This document shows positions 51,395-60,550 of a stretch of 64,000 bases of DNA, in pieces. A model generated the notes under the pieces. It saw nothing but the letters and a program-made list of their open reading frames with translations. It ran no database searches and was not told the origin of the DNA. The DNA lies in NCBI RefSeq assembly GCF_003555545.1, contig NZ_CP032157.1:7816546-7880545 (forward strand). Direction: 5' to 3'. Numbering within the stretch: position 1 is the first letter of the stretch; each line of letters opens with the position of its first letter. The position numbers and the translations under genes were made by a program. Origin of the DNA: Paraflavitalea soli. Its GTDB lineage: Bacteria; Bacteroidota; Bacteroidia; Chitinophagales; Chitinophagaceae.

Positions 51395-51402
51395 TTTTTT
51401 TT
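51377..51402 (+). terminator. Strong rho-independent terminator with TTCG tetraloop
   Basis: A perfect 7-bp stem GTCCCGC / GCGGGAC closed by TTCG, followed by eight T residues. It ends the plus-strand transcript that carries the micropeptide. Confidence 0.92.
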
Positions 51403-51453
51403 GTAGGCTGCCGTAAAATGCTCCTCCATTTATTATTGTACAATATAATAAGG

Positions 51454-51484
51454 AAAGCCCCTCCTTTCGGATGGGGGCTTTTCA
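51454..51484. terminator. Second terminator hairpin
   Basis: AAAGCCCC pairs with GGGGCTTT (51474-51481) around TCCTTTCGGATG. The T tract on the plus strand and the A-rich left flank allow action in both directions. It lies just past the convergent ABM-like gene. Confidence 0.75.
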
Positions 51485-51500
51485 ATAGGTACAAACCGGC

Positions 51501-51836
51501 TTAAGTATTCGGCCCTGCGGGTAGCTGGGGAATTAACGCTGGTAACTCCTGGATGCGCGGACCAAAGAAATTATGCAGCGGTTGGAATACGATGGTCGTC
51601 TCCCGGTTGATCTGTAGCTTGATGATCGCTGGTTTCATCCGGTTTTCCAGGAACCGTTCAAATCCCTCCTGCGAATCCCACACTTCAATAATGCGGTAGC
51701 CCGTTTCCGTAGGGTGGGAGATATGCTGGTAAATGCCCGGCTCCGGCCTGAGCTCTACACCCATTTCATCAATAATGCTGCGAAATTCCCGGTGAGTGAT
51801 CCCAGTTACGTTCATGGTCATTACAACAGTTTGCAT
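51501..51836 (-). CDS. Small dimeric alpha/beta-barrel (ABM-like) protein
   Basis: A 111-aa protein resembling the antibiotic-biosynthesis-monooxygenase/dimeric ferredoxin-like fold: MQTVVMTMNVTGITHREFRS at the start, then GYRIIEVWDSQEGFERFLEN. Members degrade quinones or haem, or serve as stress proteins; the substrate is unknown. A Pro-rich tail follows. It lies downstream of the RidA-like gene on the same strand. Confidence 0.75.
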   Translation of the reverse strand: MQTVVMTMNVTGITHREFRSIIDEMGVELRPEPGIYQHISHPTETGYRIIEVWDSQEGFERFLENRMKPAIIKLQINRETTIVFQPLHNFFGPRIQELPALIPQLPAGPNT

Positions 51837-51896
51837 GGCTATAGTTTTTAAGTGTTAAACCTTGGAATGCGAATGCAGGTACATTCTTGCCCCTGA

Positions 51897-52328
51897 TCAT
51901 TTGGCGGCAATGGCGTCGATCTCCAGCAGCCACTGACTATCATAAATGCCCGTGATAATAATTGTCATCGAAGGTTCGTGCGCACCCAGTACCTTATGTC
52001 TTACCTCATAACTCTCCCCGCGGTATTTTCGGTCCGATAAATAGATCGTAAAACGCACAATGTCCTGTAAGGTCATATTGGCTGCTTTCAATTGTAGCTC
52101 AATATTTTTCCAGACCAGTTCAGCCTGCGATCTGAAATCCGGGGGCACCTTTTCCTTTTCATCTTCCGGCACCTGGCCACTCACAAATACCAGTCTTTTA
52201 AAGCCTTTGATCTCGTAGGCCTGTGAAAAGGAAGCACCGGTGGGGTTGATAGACCGGTGCTTCATGACAGAACAGGCTGATCCGGTTAACACATATAGTG
52301 TCAACACGCATAAAGCAAGTGTTCTCAT
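51897..52328 (-). CDS. RidA-family protein with a lipoprotein signal
   Basis: A 143-aa protein. Residues about 25-143 match the RidA/YjgF/L-PSP family, which normally hydrolyses reactive enamine/imine intermediates in the cytoplasm: RLVFVSGQVPEDE, VWKNIELQLKAANMTLQDIV and FTIYLSDRKYRGE. The conserved catalytic Arg of the R-x-Q-type region is not clearly present, so it may belong to a divergent subfamily. The N-terminus is a lipoprotein signal with lipobox LTGSAC (Cys19), an unusual location for RidA. It starts 5 nt after the SRPBCC gene's stop. Confidence 0.85.
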   Translation of the reverse strand: MRTLALCVLTLYVLTGSACSVMKHRSINPTGASFSQAYEIKGFKRLVFVSGQVPEDEKEKVPPDFRSQAELVWKNIELQLKAANMTLQDIVRFTIYLSDRKYRGESYEVRHKVLGAHEPSMTIIITGIYDSQWLLEIDAIAAK

Positions 52329-52333
52329 GACTT

Positions 52334-52780
52334 TTATATTGTTGGGGGAATATTGTCTTCTACCACCTTTTTGAGCGACTGCAGCATGGCTGCCCAGTTC
52401 TTGTCGGATTCCTGTCGGCTTTCTTCGGATCGGTTATTGTCCTGGCTCAGTGATACACTGGTTCGATCTCCTTTGGCCAATAGATCAATAGTAACGGTAT
52501 GGTAGTTTTCAGGCTTGTCTTCCTGGCCCGTCAAAGGACTATAATGACTGTATTGTAACCGATGCGGCGGCTGGATATCCAGTATCTCACCTTTATCCTC
52601 ATACTGTGTTCCCTTCCATTCGCCCTTCCAGGTGATACGGCTGCCTTTCTTCCATTCCGATCTTACCGTAGCGCCAAACATAAATTGTTTGATAGCCGCG
52701 GGATCCACCAGGGCCTGCCATACCTGGGCAGGTGTTGCATTGATCAATGTATTGGCTGTGGAAATGAGATCTGGTGTCAT
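52334..52780 (-). CDS. SRPBCC/AHSA1-like protein
   Basis: A 148-aa protein starting at the ATG at 52780; a 21-codon upstream extension overlaps the DUF4199 gene and has no support. The START-like fold is shown by NTLINATPAQVWQALVDPAA, GSRITWKGEWKG and the C-terminal helix NWAAMLQSLKKVVEDN. AHSA1-type members bind small hydrophobic ligands or chaperone clients. It probably belongs to one minus-strand unit with RidA and the ABM-like gene. Confidence 0.85.
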   Translation of the reverse strand: MTPDLISTANTLINATPAQVWQALVDPAAIKQFMFGATVRSEWKKGSRITWKGEWKGTQYEDKGEILDIQPPHRLQYSHYSPLTGQEDKPENYHTVTIDLLAKGDRTSVSLSQDNNRSEESRQESDKNWAAMLQSLKKVVEDNIPPTI

Positions 52781-52839
52781 AACTATACTTTTTATGGGTG
52801 AAATAGGGTATGTCACTTTGCAAATACAGCGCCACCGTA

Positions 52840-53376
52840 TCAAACCACCATTTTGCCCTGTGTATTGTAAGTTGCCTGGCTGGCACCACTGGCAGTCTTC
52901 TTGCTTTTCTTAGGTATGATCAGGCTCACCAGCGTTGAAAAAACAAGACCCGTTACAGGACCTGCCAGGATGCCGGTAACGACATAGGTAGTCAGGTTAA
53001 ATTGATTAATGGCCTCCGGCCTGGTCATTAAATTGTTGGCTGTTGTATAAGCGATCAGGTTATCAAATAATTGCGGCGATATAAGCTTTGTGGCAATGAG
53101 GGTAGTAACGATCCCTAAAAGTGTAATGAACAAGGTCAGCATCATACCGCTGATAAAGCTCTTTTTAAAACTGATGTGGCCGCCATAAAAGTTGTTACGC
53201 TTATCAATGGCTGCCAGCCAATACACTACCACAGCCGGTATTAATATCGAGGTATTGAACACCTGGTTATATTCAATACGGTCGCTGTCCAAAGCGAAAG
53301 CTTTGCCAATAAGGGCCCATACCAGGCTGACAGCCGAAAAGATGAGGCCCCATTTCAACTCGATCCGGTATTTCAT
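52840..53376 (-). CDS. DUF4199 integral membrane protein
   Basis: A 178-aa inner-membrane protein with four hydrophobic helices (for example WGLIFSAVSLVWALIGKAFA, SILIPAVVVYWLAAI, GMMLTLFITLLGIVTTLIA and a C-terminal pair around VVTGILAGPVTGLVFSTLVS). It matches the Bacteroidota-specific DUF4199 family, which has no known function. It lies 7 nt after the PhnB-like gene's stop and upstream of the SRPBCC gene. Confidence 0.85.
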   Translation of the reverse strand: MKYRIELKWGLIFSAVSLVWALIGKAFALDSDRIEYNQVFNTSILIPAVVVYWLAAIDKRNNFYGGHISFKKSFISGMMLTLFITLLGIVTTLIATKLISPQLFDNLIAYTTANNLMTRPEAINQFNLTTYVVTGILAGPVTGLVFSTLVSLIIPKKSKKTASGASQATYNTQGKMVV

Positions 53377-53383
53377 GGTTGGA

Positions 53384-53812
53384 TTATTTAACGGGTTTTA
53401 TATAATTGAACATCCATTGAATGCCAAACTTGTCTTTACACATCCCAAAGAGTTCCCCCCAGCTTTCCTTGCCGAGTGGCATAATGACCGTGCCTCCCGC
53501 CGAAATACCATTGAACAATCGATGGATATCTGCTTCATTGTCTACCGTAATGGCCAGGTGAAAGTTGTCGCCCGGCTGCAGCTGTTGATTTAAAGAGTCA
53601 ATGACATCTGTTCCCTTCAGCGTAACATGGTCGCCAATAGGCAGGCTTATGTGCATGATCCGCTGGCGATCCGCCTCCGGCATTTTTTCACTGCCCGGCA
53701 TATCGGCAAAACGCATCAAAACAGTAAAGTTTCCTCCGAAGACCGACCGGTAAAAAAGAAAGGCCTGTTCTGTGTTGCCATTAAAATTCAGGTAGGGCTC
53801 TAAAAGCATCAT
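53384..53812 (-). CDS. PhnB-like VOC protein
   Basis: A 142-aa protein; the adjacent ATG codons at 53812 and 53809 are both possible starts and are preferred over an open frame from 53833. A single PhnB-type VOC module: LLEPYLNFNGNTEQAFLFYR at the start, HISLPIGDHVTLKGTD in the centre and FGMCKDKFGIQWMFNY at the end. The substrate is unknown. It shares the operator region with the divergent GlxA-type regulator. The minus-strand promoter probably uses TACATTTG (complement of 53831-53838). Confidence 0.87.
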   Translation of the reverse strand: MMLLEPYLNFNGNTEQAFLFYRSVFGGNFTVLMRFADMPGSEKMPEADRQRIMHISLPIGDHVTLKGTDVIDSLNQQLQPGDNFHLAITVDNEADIHRLFNGISAGGTVIMPLGKESWGELFGMCKDKFGIQWMFNYIKPVK

Positions 53813-53838
53813 GTGTTGTGTTTTATAAACCAAATGTA

Positions 53839-53897
53839 TGTCGCAATCAACGACAGGATTATTGGTCCTGCGACAAAATGGGGTGTTGATTGCGACA
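53839..53897. promoter_or_regulatory. Long inverted repeat, probable operator of the GlxA-type regulator
   Basis: TGTCGCAATCAAC (53839-53851) and its exact complement GTTGATTGCGACA (53885-53897) face each other across 33 nt, with an inner CGACAGGA...TCCTGCGAC pair. The right arm contains the TTG -33 element of the regulator gene. Confidence 0.7.
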
Positions 53898-53916
53898 ACT
53901 GCTAAGGCTAATTTTG
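53886..53916 (+). promoter_or_regulatory. Promoter of the GlxA-type regulator, leaderless
   Basis: TTG (53886-53888), a 20-nt spacer and TAATTTTG (53909-53916), an exact TTG-N20-TAnnTTTG match. The ATG at 53921 lies only 4 nt past the -7 box, so the transcript should start at about the start codon. Confidence 0.7.
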
Positions 53917-53920
53917 TAGC

Positions 53921-54901
53921 ATGAAACAGATCGGTATTGTGGTGCCTGAGCAGGCGATAACCTCAAGTATCCTTGATACAAAAAGATGTTTGACCAGTGC
54001 CAACGAATATTTACAGGCAAAAGGTGAACAGCCTTTATTTAAGGTAGACCTGGTGGGATTTCGGAAAGAGATCCGGCAGGAGGGAGGAGCCGTTTGCCTT
54101 ACCTGTGATAAAACATTGGACCAGACAGAGATATATGACCTGGTGATCGTGCCGGCTGTTACCGGCGATGTAATGCGCGTCACCCAGCTCAACCGGCATT
54201 ACTTGCCTTGGTTAAATAATCAATATAAGAATGGCGCCGAGATCGCCAGTTATTGTGTGGGCGCCTTCATCCTGGCCGGCACCGGCCTGCTCAAGGGCAG
54301 GCGATGCGCCACCCATTGGATGTATGCTGCGGAGTTCAGGGAGTTTTATCCCGATACCATCCTGGTCGATGACAAGATCATCATAGAGCAAAATGGTATT
54401 TATTCCAGTGGTGGTGGTACTTCCTATTGGAATTTGCTGATGTACCTGATGGAGAAATTTACGAGCAGGCAAATTGTTATGTCCCTGGTAAAGCATTTTT
54501 TACTGGATACCGAAAGGACCAGCCAGGCTGCTTTCATGGTCTTTACCGGGCAAAAAAAACATGGCGATGCGCTGGTGCTGAGCGTACAGGAATATATTGA
54601 GCAGAATTACCGGGAAAAGATCAATATTGACCAACTGGCCGAAACCTTTGCCATAGTGAGGCGCACCCTGGAACGCAAATTTAAAAAAGCCACCCACAAT
54701 TCCATTGCCGAATATGCCCAGCGTATAAAAATTGAAGCAGCCAAAAAGGCGATAGAAGGAGGCCGTAAGACCATGCATGAAATTATGTATGAAGTAGGCT
54801 ACAGTGATATGAAGGCCTTCCGCGATCTCTTCCAGGGCATTACCGGTCTTACCCCTGTGGCCTATAAAAATAAGTTCAACAAGCCCATCTCTCTGTATTG
54901 A
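53921..54901 (+). CDS. GlxA-type regulator (DJ-1/PfpI domain fused to AraC HTH)
   Basis: A 326-aa regulator. Residues 1-190 form a DJ-1/PfpI-like domain (MKQIGIVVPEQAITSSIL, IVPAVTGDV, and Cys112 in ASYCVGAFILAGTGLL at the nucleophile-elbow position). Residues about 215-320 are an AraC double HTH (IDQLAETFAIVRRTLERKFK, IMYEVGYSDMKAFRDLFQGI, TPVAYKNKF). It diverges from the PhnB-like gene, with a long inverted repeat in between, so it probably controls that unit and itself. The N-terminal beta strand starts at residue 3, which fixes the start. Confidence 0.92.
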   Translation: MKQIGIVVPEQAITSSILDTKRCLTSANEYLQAKGEQPLFKVDLVGFRKEIRQEGGAVCLTCDKTLDQTEIYDLVIVPAVTGDVMRVTQLNRHYLPWLNNQYKNGAEIASYCVGAFILAGTGLLKGRRCATHWMYAAEFREFYPDTILVDDKIIIEQNGIYSSGGGTSYWNLLMYLMEKFTSRQIVMSLVKHFLLDTERTSQAAFMVFTGQKKHGDALVLSVQEYIEQNYREKINIDQLAETFAIVRRTLERKFKKATHNSIAEYAQRIKIEAAKKAIEGGRKTMHEIMYEVGYSDMKAFRDLFQGITGLTPVAYKNKFNKPISLY

Positions 54902-55251
54902 TCAGGATCACTGTTGTCAAGCCAACTATTTGCCTCGGACAGCGTTTTATAGCTGACGTAGTAGTAGACGTATATACAAATTATTGATTATCAGTTACCT
55001 TTTTTTAAAGTGTAGTGGTTTTGACGTAGGTGATTATTTGGATATTCTTTCTCCAAATCCAAAATTGCATGTTGTAACTAAAACCCCAAACGATATGCTT
55101 GCGAATTCTACACACTCCTATCCGTGTATGCCCAACTACTACCGTCGGATTCCATCCGGCCACCTTCATAAGACTAAATTTTCTTCTCCCGATTTTACGA
55201 TTTAGCAAACAGATCATACGGTAAGATTTTTCTTTTATCACCAAACAACTG
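54902..55251. other. Gap before the SusC3 gene
   Basis: 350 bp between the GlxA-type gene and SusC3. A plus-strand frame at 54984-55205 has no protein-like pattern and is not accepted. No repeat-family element and no clear promoter pair was seen; the SusC3 promoter should lie in the last 100 bp. Confidence 0.5.
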
Positions 55252-58200
55252 ATGAGAATCATGAACAAAGGACAACTTTTGTGCAGGCTTCTGCTATTCT
55301 TGCTGGCCATCGTCGTACAGCAGGAAGTATGCGCACAAACAAGAAAAATTAGTGGCACTGTCAAAGATGAGCAAGGTGCCCCCATTCCCGGCGCCTCTGT
55401 AGCAGCCAACAAACCAGGAAGCACTTCCATTGGTGTTGCCACCGACGACCAGGGTAATTTTTCACTGACCATCGATGCTTCCTACAAAACATTAAGCATA
55501 ACAGGCCTGGGTTATGCAGCACAGAATGTACCAATAGGCAGCAAGTCCGTCTTCAGCTTTAAGATGCAAAAAACGGATGCAGACAACCTCACCGATGTGG
55601 TGGTGATAGCCTACGGCCAGCAGAAAAAGGCCTCCGTCACTGCCGCCATCAGCACCATCAGTGCAAAGGAAATTGTACAGTCGCCCGTAGCCAATATCAG
55701 CAACTCCCTGGCTGGTCGCCTGCCAGGTTTGATCTCCGTACAAGGTACCGGCAAACCGGGTGCAGACGCCTCCAGCCTGTATATCCGGGGTATTGGTACC
55801 TACACCGGTAACACCGCCCCCCTCATCATGCTCGATGGTATCGTGCGCGACTCCTATAATGATATCGACCCCAACGAAATTGAAAGCATCAGTATCCTGA
55901 AAGATGCCGGTGCCACCGCCGTGTTTGGTGTGCGTGGTGCAAACGGGGTAGTCCTCATCACTACCAAGCGTGGTAAAGAAGGCACACCCAAGATCAGCGC
56001 TACCGTTCAAAGCGCCCTCAACCAGTTTACCCGCATGCCCAATTACGTGAACTCCTATCAATACGCCACCCTGCGCAACGAGCAGATCTTTGAGACCTGG
56101 TGGCAGCAGCATGCCAACGATGCGGATGTGGCAGGGAAGGCCGACGGCTGGGCAAAATTCGTGGAGAAAAGAAAAACAGGGTATGTTCCTCAATACACCG
56201 ACGAGGACCTGAAATATTATCAGAATGCCCATACCCCCAAACTGGCCAACGGTTCTCCCAATCCTTATTATGATCCTTATTTCCACCCCGACCAGGATTG
56301 GCAAAAGCAGATCTATAAAGATGTTGCCCCCCAAACACAGGCCAACGTGAATGTTTCCGGTGGTACCAAAGGCATGAAGTACTTTATTTCTGCCGGTTAT
56401 TTATCACAAAGAGGTTTGTTCAATACCGATTATATGCCTTTCTCCAAAGAAATGGACTACAGAAAGGATCGTTATAACTTAAGAGGCAATTTCGACTTCC
56501 AGGTAACCGACAACCTCAAGGTCTCCGTTGATGTAGGGACCCAGTTCGTACAGGTTTCCGGTATGAACAACGACGGGTACAACTACGAGAAGAACCTCAT
56601 GTGGACCAATCCCATGGGCTCTCCCGGTTACATCGATGGCAAGTTTGTGTTCATCTGGCAAAAGACGGCCGAGCAGTTCAATCCTTTGTACAGCCTGGCC
56701 CAGCGCAATGCCTATAACCTCAACAACAACAGCCTGCTCAATTCAGCGCTCAACGTTACCCATAAACTGGATTTCATCACCAGGGGACTTACTGCCAACG
56801 TGAAGGTTTCCTACGACAGCTATTTCTCCAGCACGGCGGGTGGTCAGTCGTACCCCGTAATGTGGGCGGCACGCGAAAATCCTAATGGCGATAAGCTGAA
56901 CCCGATCCTGGTGCAACTGAACAATGAAGCGCCTTCTCAAAGATGGCAAAACTGGTATTCAGGCAAGTGGCGTACCTGGTATGCAGAGTTTGCCTTAAAC
57001 TATAGCCGCACTTTTGGCGATCATGCCATTACAGCTTTGGCCATGGCCAACCTCACCAAGACCTACGACCCCAATCTGCAATTCAAACTCCCGCATGCTT
57101 ACCAAAGCCTGGTGGGCCGGTTGACCTATGCCTACAAGGGAAAATATCTGGGCGAGTTGAACATGGGTTACAACGGATCTGAAAACTTCCCCGAAGGGCA
57201 GCGCTTTACGTATTTCCCGGCCGTGTCATTGGGCTGGATACCCAGCAAAGAAGATTTCTGGCGGGAGAACGATGTGGTTACTTTCCTGAAGCTAAGAGGA
57301 TCATACGGTAAAGTAGGTAATGACAAGATAGGCAACAACCGCTACCTCTACCTGGCCGATGTATGGGCTTATAGCGGTACTCCTGGTCCTGTAGCCGGAT
57401 ATTATTTTGGCCAGTCCGGTTCCAATCGCAACAACGTACGGGCCGCATTTGAAAGCAGGCTGGGCAACCCCAATGTTACCTGGGAAACTGCTGAAAAAGC
57501 CAACCTGGGTTTCATCGCCAATTTCTGGAAGGATAAGATCACCGCAGAGTTTGATGTTTTCACCGAACATAGAACAGGTATTCTCGGCCGTAAAGGAACC
57601 GTTCCCGGCATCGTGGCTGCCGATCTGCCTTTGTATAACTTAGGTGAAGTGAAGAACAGGGGTATGGAACTCGATCTTTCCTACCGTGATAAAGTAGGCA
57701 GGAATTTCAACTTCTGGGTAAAAGCTAATATCGCAACGAACCAGAATGAGATCGTGTTCCGTGATGAGGCCATCATTCCGGGATTGGAGTACCAGGCCTC
57801 CACTGGCAAGCCCATCAACCAGGGTTCTTATTTACAAGCCGATGGATTGTACACCTCCTGGTCCCAACTGTATGAGGTGGATGCCAGCAACAATCCTATT
57901 TTGTCCAAACCCGTGTTGGCAAAAGGTGCGGATGGAAAGACCTATAAAAATGCCAGCGGCCAGGATGTTTTACAGAAAGACCTCACTTTCGGTAATGTGC
58001 CTTTACAGCCTGGCGATGTCAGGTTACAGGATATCAACTACGACGGTGTGATCGATAACAAGGATTATAAAAGATCCGGATATACCAACATCCCGGAGTT
58101 GACCTACGGTATTTCATTCGGATTCAGCTACAAAGGGTTCGATATGTCCTTATTGCTGCAGGGCGCTGCCCGTGTGGCCGCCAATCCAATGCCCGCCACC

Positions 58201-58566
58201 AACCTCCATTTCAACGGCACTACCGAAGCGTTGTTTGAAGTAGACTGGGCACGTTTCACCCCTGAGCGTTATGCTGCCGGAGAAGACATCCGCTTCCCCA
58301 TTGCCGCCTATAATCGTCAGGCATACCAAAATACTTACTTCAACCTGAATACTTCTTACATACGGCTGAAGAATGTAGAAGTGGGTTATACTTTCCAACG
58401 TGGTATCCTGAGTAAACTGGGCGTTGGTAATGTTCGTGTATATGCCAACGGATTTAACCTGTATACCTGGAGCGAGAATAAGATCTGGGGTGATCCGGAA
58501 AACATGGGCTTTATGGGTTATCCCCTTACCCGCACCTACAATGCAGGTATTAATATTGGATTTTAA
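55252..58566 (+). CDS. SusC/RagA TonB-dependent transporter 3
   Basis: An 1104-aa outer-membrane importer; an ATG at 55261 is an alternative start. In order: signal peptide (ending EVCAQ), regulatory-like domain (about 32-115, GTVKDEQGAPIPGASV), TonB-box-like DVVVIAYGQQKK, plug (SILKDAGATAVFGVRGANGV) and a barrel ending NAGINIGF. It is followed 26 nt later by SusD3. No sensor or enzyme gene is adjacent within the window, so the substrate is unknown. Confidence 0.97.
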   Translation: MRIMNKGQLLCRLLLFLLAIVVQQEVCAQTRKISGTVKDEQGAPIPGASVAANKPGSTSIGVATDDQGNFSLTIDASYKTLSITGLGYAAQNVPIGSKSVFSFKMQKTDADNLTDVVVIAYGQQKKASVTAAISTISAKEIVQSPVANISNSLAGRLPGLISVQGTGKPGADASSLYIRGIGTYTGNTAPLIMLDGIVRDSYNDIDPNEIESISILKDAGATAVFGVRGANGVVLITTKRGKEGTPKISATVQSALNQFTRMPNYVNSYQYATLRNEQIFETWWQQHANDADVAGKADGWAKFVEKRKTGYVPQYTDEDLKYYQNAHTPKLANGSPNPYYDPYFHPDQDWQKQIYKDVAPQTQANVNVSGGTKGMKYFISAGYLSQRGLFNTDYMPFSKEMDYRKDRYNLRGNFDFQVTDNLKVSVDVGTQFVQVSGMNNDGYNYEKNLMWTNPMGSPGYIDGKFVFIWQKTAEQFNPLYSLAQRNAYNLNNNSLLNSALNVTHKLDFITRGLTANVKVSYDSYFSSTAGGQSYPVMWAARENPNGDKLNPILVQLNNEAPSQRWQNWYSGKWRTWYAEFALNYSRTFGDHAITALAMANLTKTYDPNLQFKLPHAYQSLVGRLTYAYKGKYLGELNMGYNGSENFPEGQRFTYFPAVSLGWIPSKEDFWRENDVVTFLKLRGSYGKVGNDKIGNNRYLYLADVWAYSGTPGPVAGYYFGQSGSNRNNVRAAFESRLGNPNVTWETAEKANLGFIANFWKDKITAEFDVFTEHRTGILGRKGTVPGIVAADLPLYNLGEVKNRGMELDLSYRDKVGRNFNFWVKANIATNQNEIVFRDEAIIPGLEYQASTGKPINQGSYLQADGLYTSWSQLYEVDASNNPILSKPVLAKGADGKTYKNASGQDVLQKDLTFGNVPLQPGDVRLQDINYDGVIDNKDYKRSGYTNIPELTYGISFGFSYKGFDMSLLLQGAARVAANPMPATNLHFNGTTEALFEVDWARFTPERYAAGEDIRFPIAAYNRQAYQNTYFNLNTSYIRLKNVEVGYTFQRGILSKLGVGNVRVYANGFNLYTWSENKIWGDPENMGFMGYPLTRTYNAGINIGF

Positions 58567-58591
58567 TGCTTGAACAGTAAAAAGAAAATCA

Positions 58592-60517
58592 ATGAAAAGA
58601 TTATATATCTGCCTGGTGCTGGTAACCGTGATCGTTACGGCCGGCATAATGACAGGTTGCAAAAGAGAATTCCTCGAAAAACCAAAGGGTGGTGACATAA
58701 CAGTGGACACCGTTTTCCATACACAAAAGCAGGCCAATTATGCCATCGCCGATATGTATGGCTGGTGCGTGCCCACTGGTTTTGTAATGAACAACTCCGC
58801 CGATAGCCGCGAAGATGTGCTCACCGACCAGGTACACCTCCTGCTGCCCGGCGCCAACTGGGTGGCTGGTAACCTCAATTATCAATATTATGTAGTAGGT
58901 GGCATGACCCCAACTACCAGTATTGACAGAGGCCCCATTCCCCAACGTGGCAATACCGCTGCGAATGCCTTTTCAGGATGGTATAAGTCTATCCGGAAAG
59001 CCAACCTCGTTCTGAAGTACATTGACAAGGTAACCGACGCTCCCGAAGAATGGAAGACCGATGTCAAAGCCCAGGCATTGTTTTGCCGCGCTATGGCCCA
59101 CTACAGCGCTTTCCGTTTATTCGGAGGTATTCCCATCGTAACCGAGCCGTTAGCGGGCGACGGAAAGATCGACATTCCCCGTGCTTCCATTCAATCACTG
59201 GTAGATACCCTGGTGAAATGGTGCGATATGGCTGCCGCCAATTTGCCGGCTACCAGGCCCACCACCGATTATGGCAGGATCACTAGCCTGGCTGCACTGG
59301 CCCTGAAGGCAAGGATCTTATTGTACGCTGCCAGCCCCTTGTACAATACCCCTCCGGGTATGACAGCTGCTATTGCAGGCGCCCGTTACAACGATGGCAG
59401 GGATACCGTATTGGCTTACCCATCTTACAGCAAAGAACGTTGGAAGCGCGCTGCCGATGCAGCCAAAGCCGTGATCGATGCCGCTCCTGCATCCGGCGTG
59501 CTTTTATACAATACAGGAAAACCCCTTACCACCGCCAAAACAGATAACTATGCCGGTCTCGGCGATTATGAAGCCGTTTGCAACAACGTTCTCGGAACCA
59601 CCGGCACCTACGGTAGCCCCGAAATGATATTGGTAAATACCTGGAATCAGAATGATCCCAACCGCGATGGATGGGCCGACTGGGGCAGGTACAACTCCTC
59701 CAAGGTGCGCATGCAGGAATGGGGCGCTAAAAATAATGTGCCGGTTGAGTTCTTGCAGTTGTATGAAAAAAGAGATGGCACTAAGTGGACTGCCACTCCT
59801 TCAGGAACTGATTTCAAAGCCTATTTCGAAGGCCTCAACCTCGATCCCCGCGCTTATCAGTCACTTGCCTGGGGCGGCCAATGGTACAATGGCGGTAAAA
59901 CTTTCCTGGCCTATTACAAAGAATCTGCTGACAAGGCTTATGCGAAAGGTAGATTGGCCGACGATACCAACGCTGGTGATAACTACGGTAGCGCCGTTGA
60001 ATGCGCCAAATTTATTGCCCGCGTTGACAACAACAACGACAACCACTTCGCCTGGCCCATATTCCGGTTGGCTGAATTCTATTTGAGCTATGCCGAAGCA
60101 ATGAATGAATACACTGCCCTGGCGCCTGAAGCATTCCAGTACTTAAACCTCATCAGGCAAAGAGCAGGTATGCCCGATAAAGATGGAACCATGCTGCCCG
60201 ACCAGGAAGCTTTTAGAAAAGCCATCCAGAACGAGCGTACAATAGAACTGGCATTTGAGGATCACCGCTATAATGACCTGCACCGCTGGCTCACTGCCCA
60301 TATAGTGTTGAACAAGGCCCTCAACGGATTTGCCGTCACCGCCTCTGCCAATGGTATTATCCCCAAGCCCACCAACCCGTTCCTCAACTGGAACCTGGTG
60401 AGCTATGGCACCAGAACGTTCCCTGTTAAATATTACTATGTGCCCTTCCCTTATACCGAGATCAGTATGAATTACCTGGGAGGAAAAGGCTGGGATGGTC
60501 AAAACCCCGGATGGTAA
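58592..60517 (+). CDS. SusD/RagB surface glycan-binding lipoprotein 3
   Basis: A 641-aa lipoprotein, long for the family, with lipobox MTGC near residue 22. Typical parts are VKAQALFCRAMAHYSAFRLF, LALKARILLYAASPLYN, FRLAEFYLSYAEAMNEY, NERTIELAFEDHRYNDLHRW and the closing NYLGGKGWDGQNPGW. It is the partner of SusC3. Confidence 0.95.
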   Translation: MKRLYICLVLVTVIVTAGIMTGCKREFLEKPKGGDITVDTVFHTQKQANYAIADMYGWCVPTGFVMNNSADSREDVLTDQVHLLLPGANWVAGNLNYQYYVVGGMTPTTSIDRGPIPQRGNTAANAFSGWYKSIRKANLVLKYIDKVTDAPEEWKTDVKAQALFCRAMAHYSAFRLFGGIPIVTEPLAGDGKIDIPRASIQSLVDTLVKWCDMAAANLPATRPTTDYGRITSLAALALKARILLYAASPLYNTPPGMTAAIAGARYNDGRDTVLAYPSYSKERWKRAADAAKAVIDAAPASGVLLYNTGKPLTTAKTDNYAGLGDYEAVCNNVLGTTGTYGSPEMILVNTWNQNDPNRDGWADWGRYNSSKVRMQEWGAKNNVPVEFLQLYEKRDGTKWTATPSGTDFKAYFEGLNLDPRAYQSLAWGGQWYNGGKTFLAYYKESADKAYAKGRLADDTNAGDNYGSAVECAKFIARVDNNNDNHFAWPIFRLAEFYLSYAEAMNEYTALAPEAFQYLNLIRQRAGMPDKDGTMLPDQEAFRKAIQNERTIELAFEDHRYNDLHRWLTAHIVLNKALNGFAVTASANGIIPKPTNPFLNWNLVSYGTRTFPVKYYYVPFPYTEISMNYLGGKGWDGQNPGW

Positions 60518-60550
60518 CAACTGTTTATTTGAACGATTAACCAGAAAACA

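Noticed and set aside
54984-55205. 73-aa frame before SusC3
   Set aside because: No protein-like pattern, no promoter or start context; most likely chance in AT-rich intergenic DNA.
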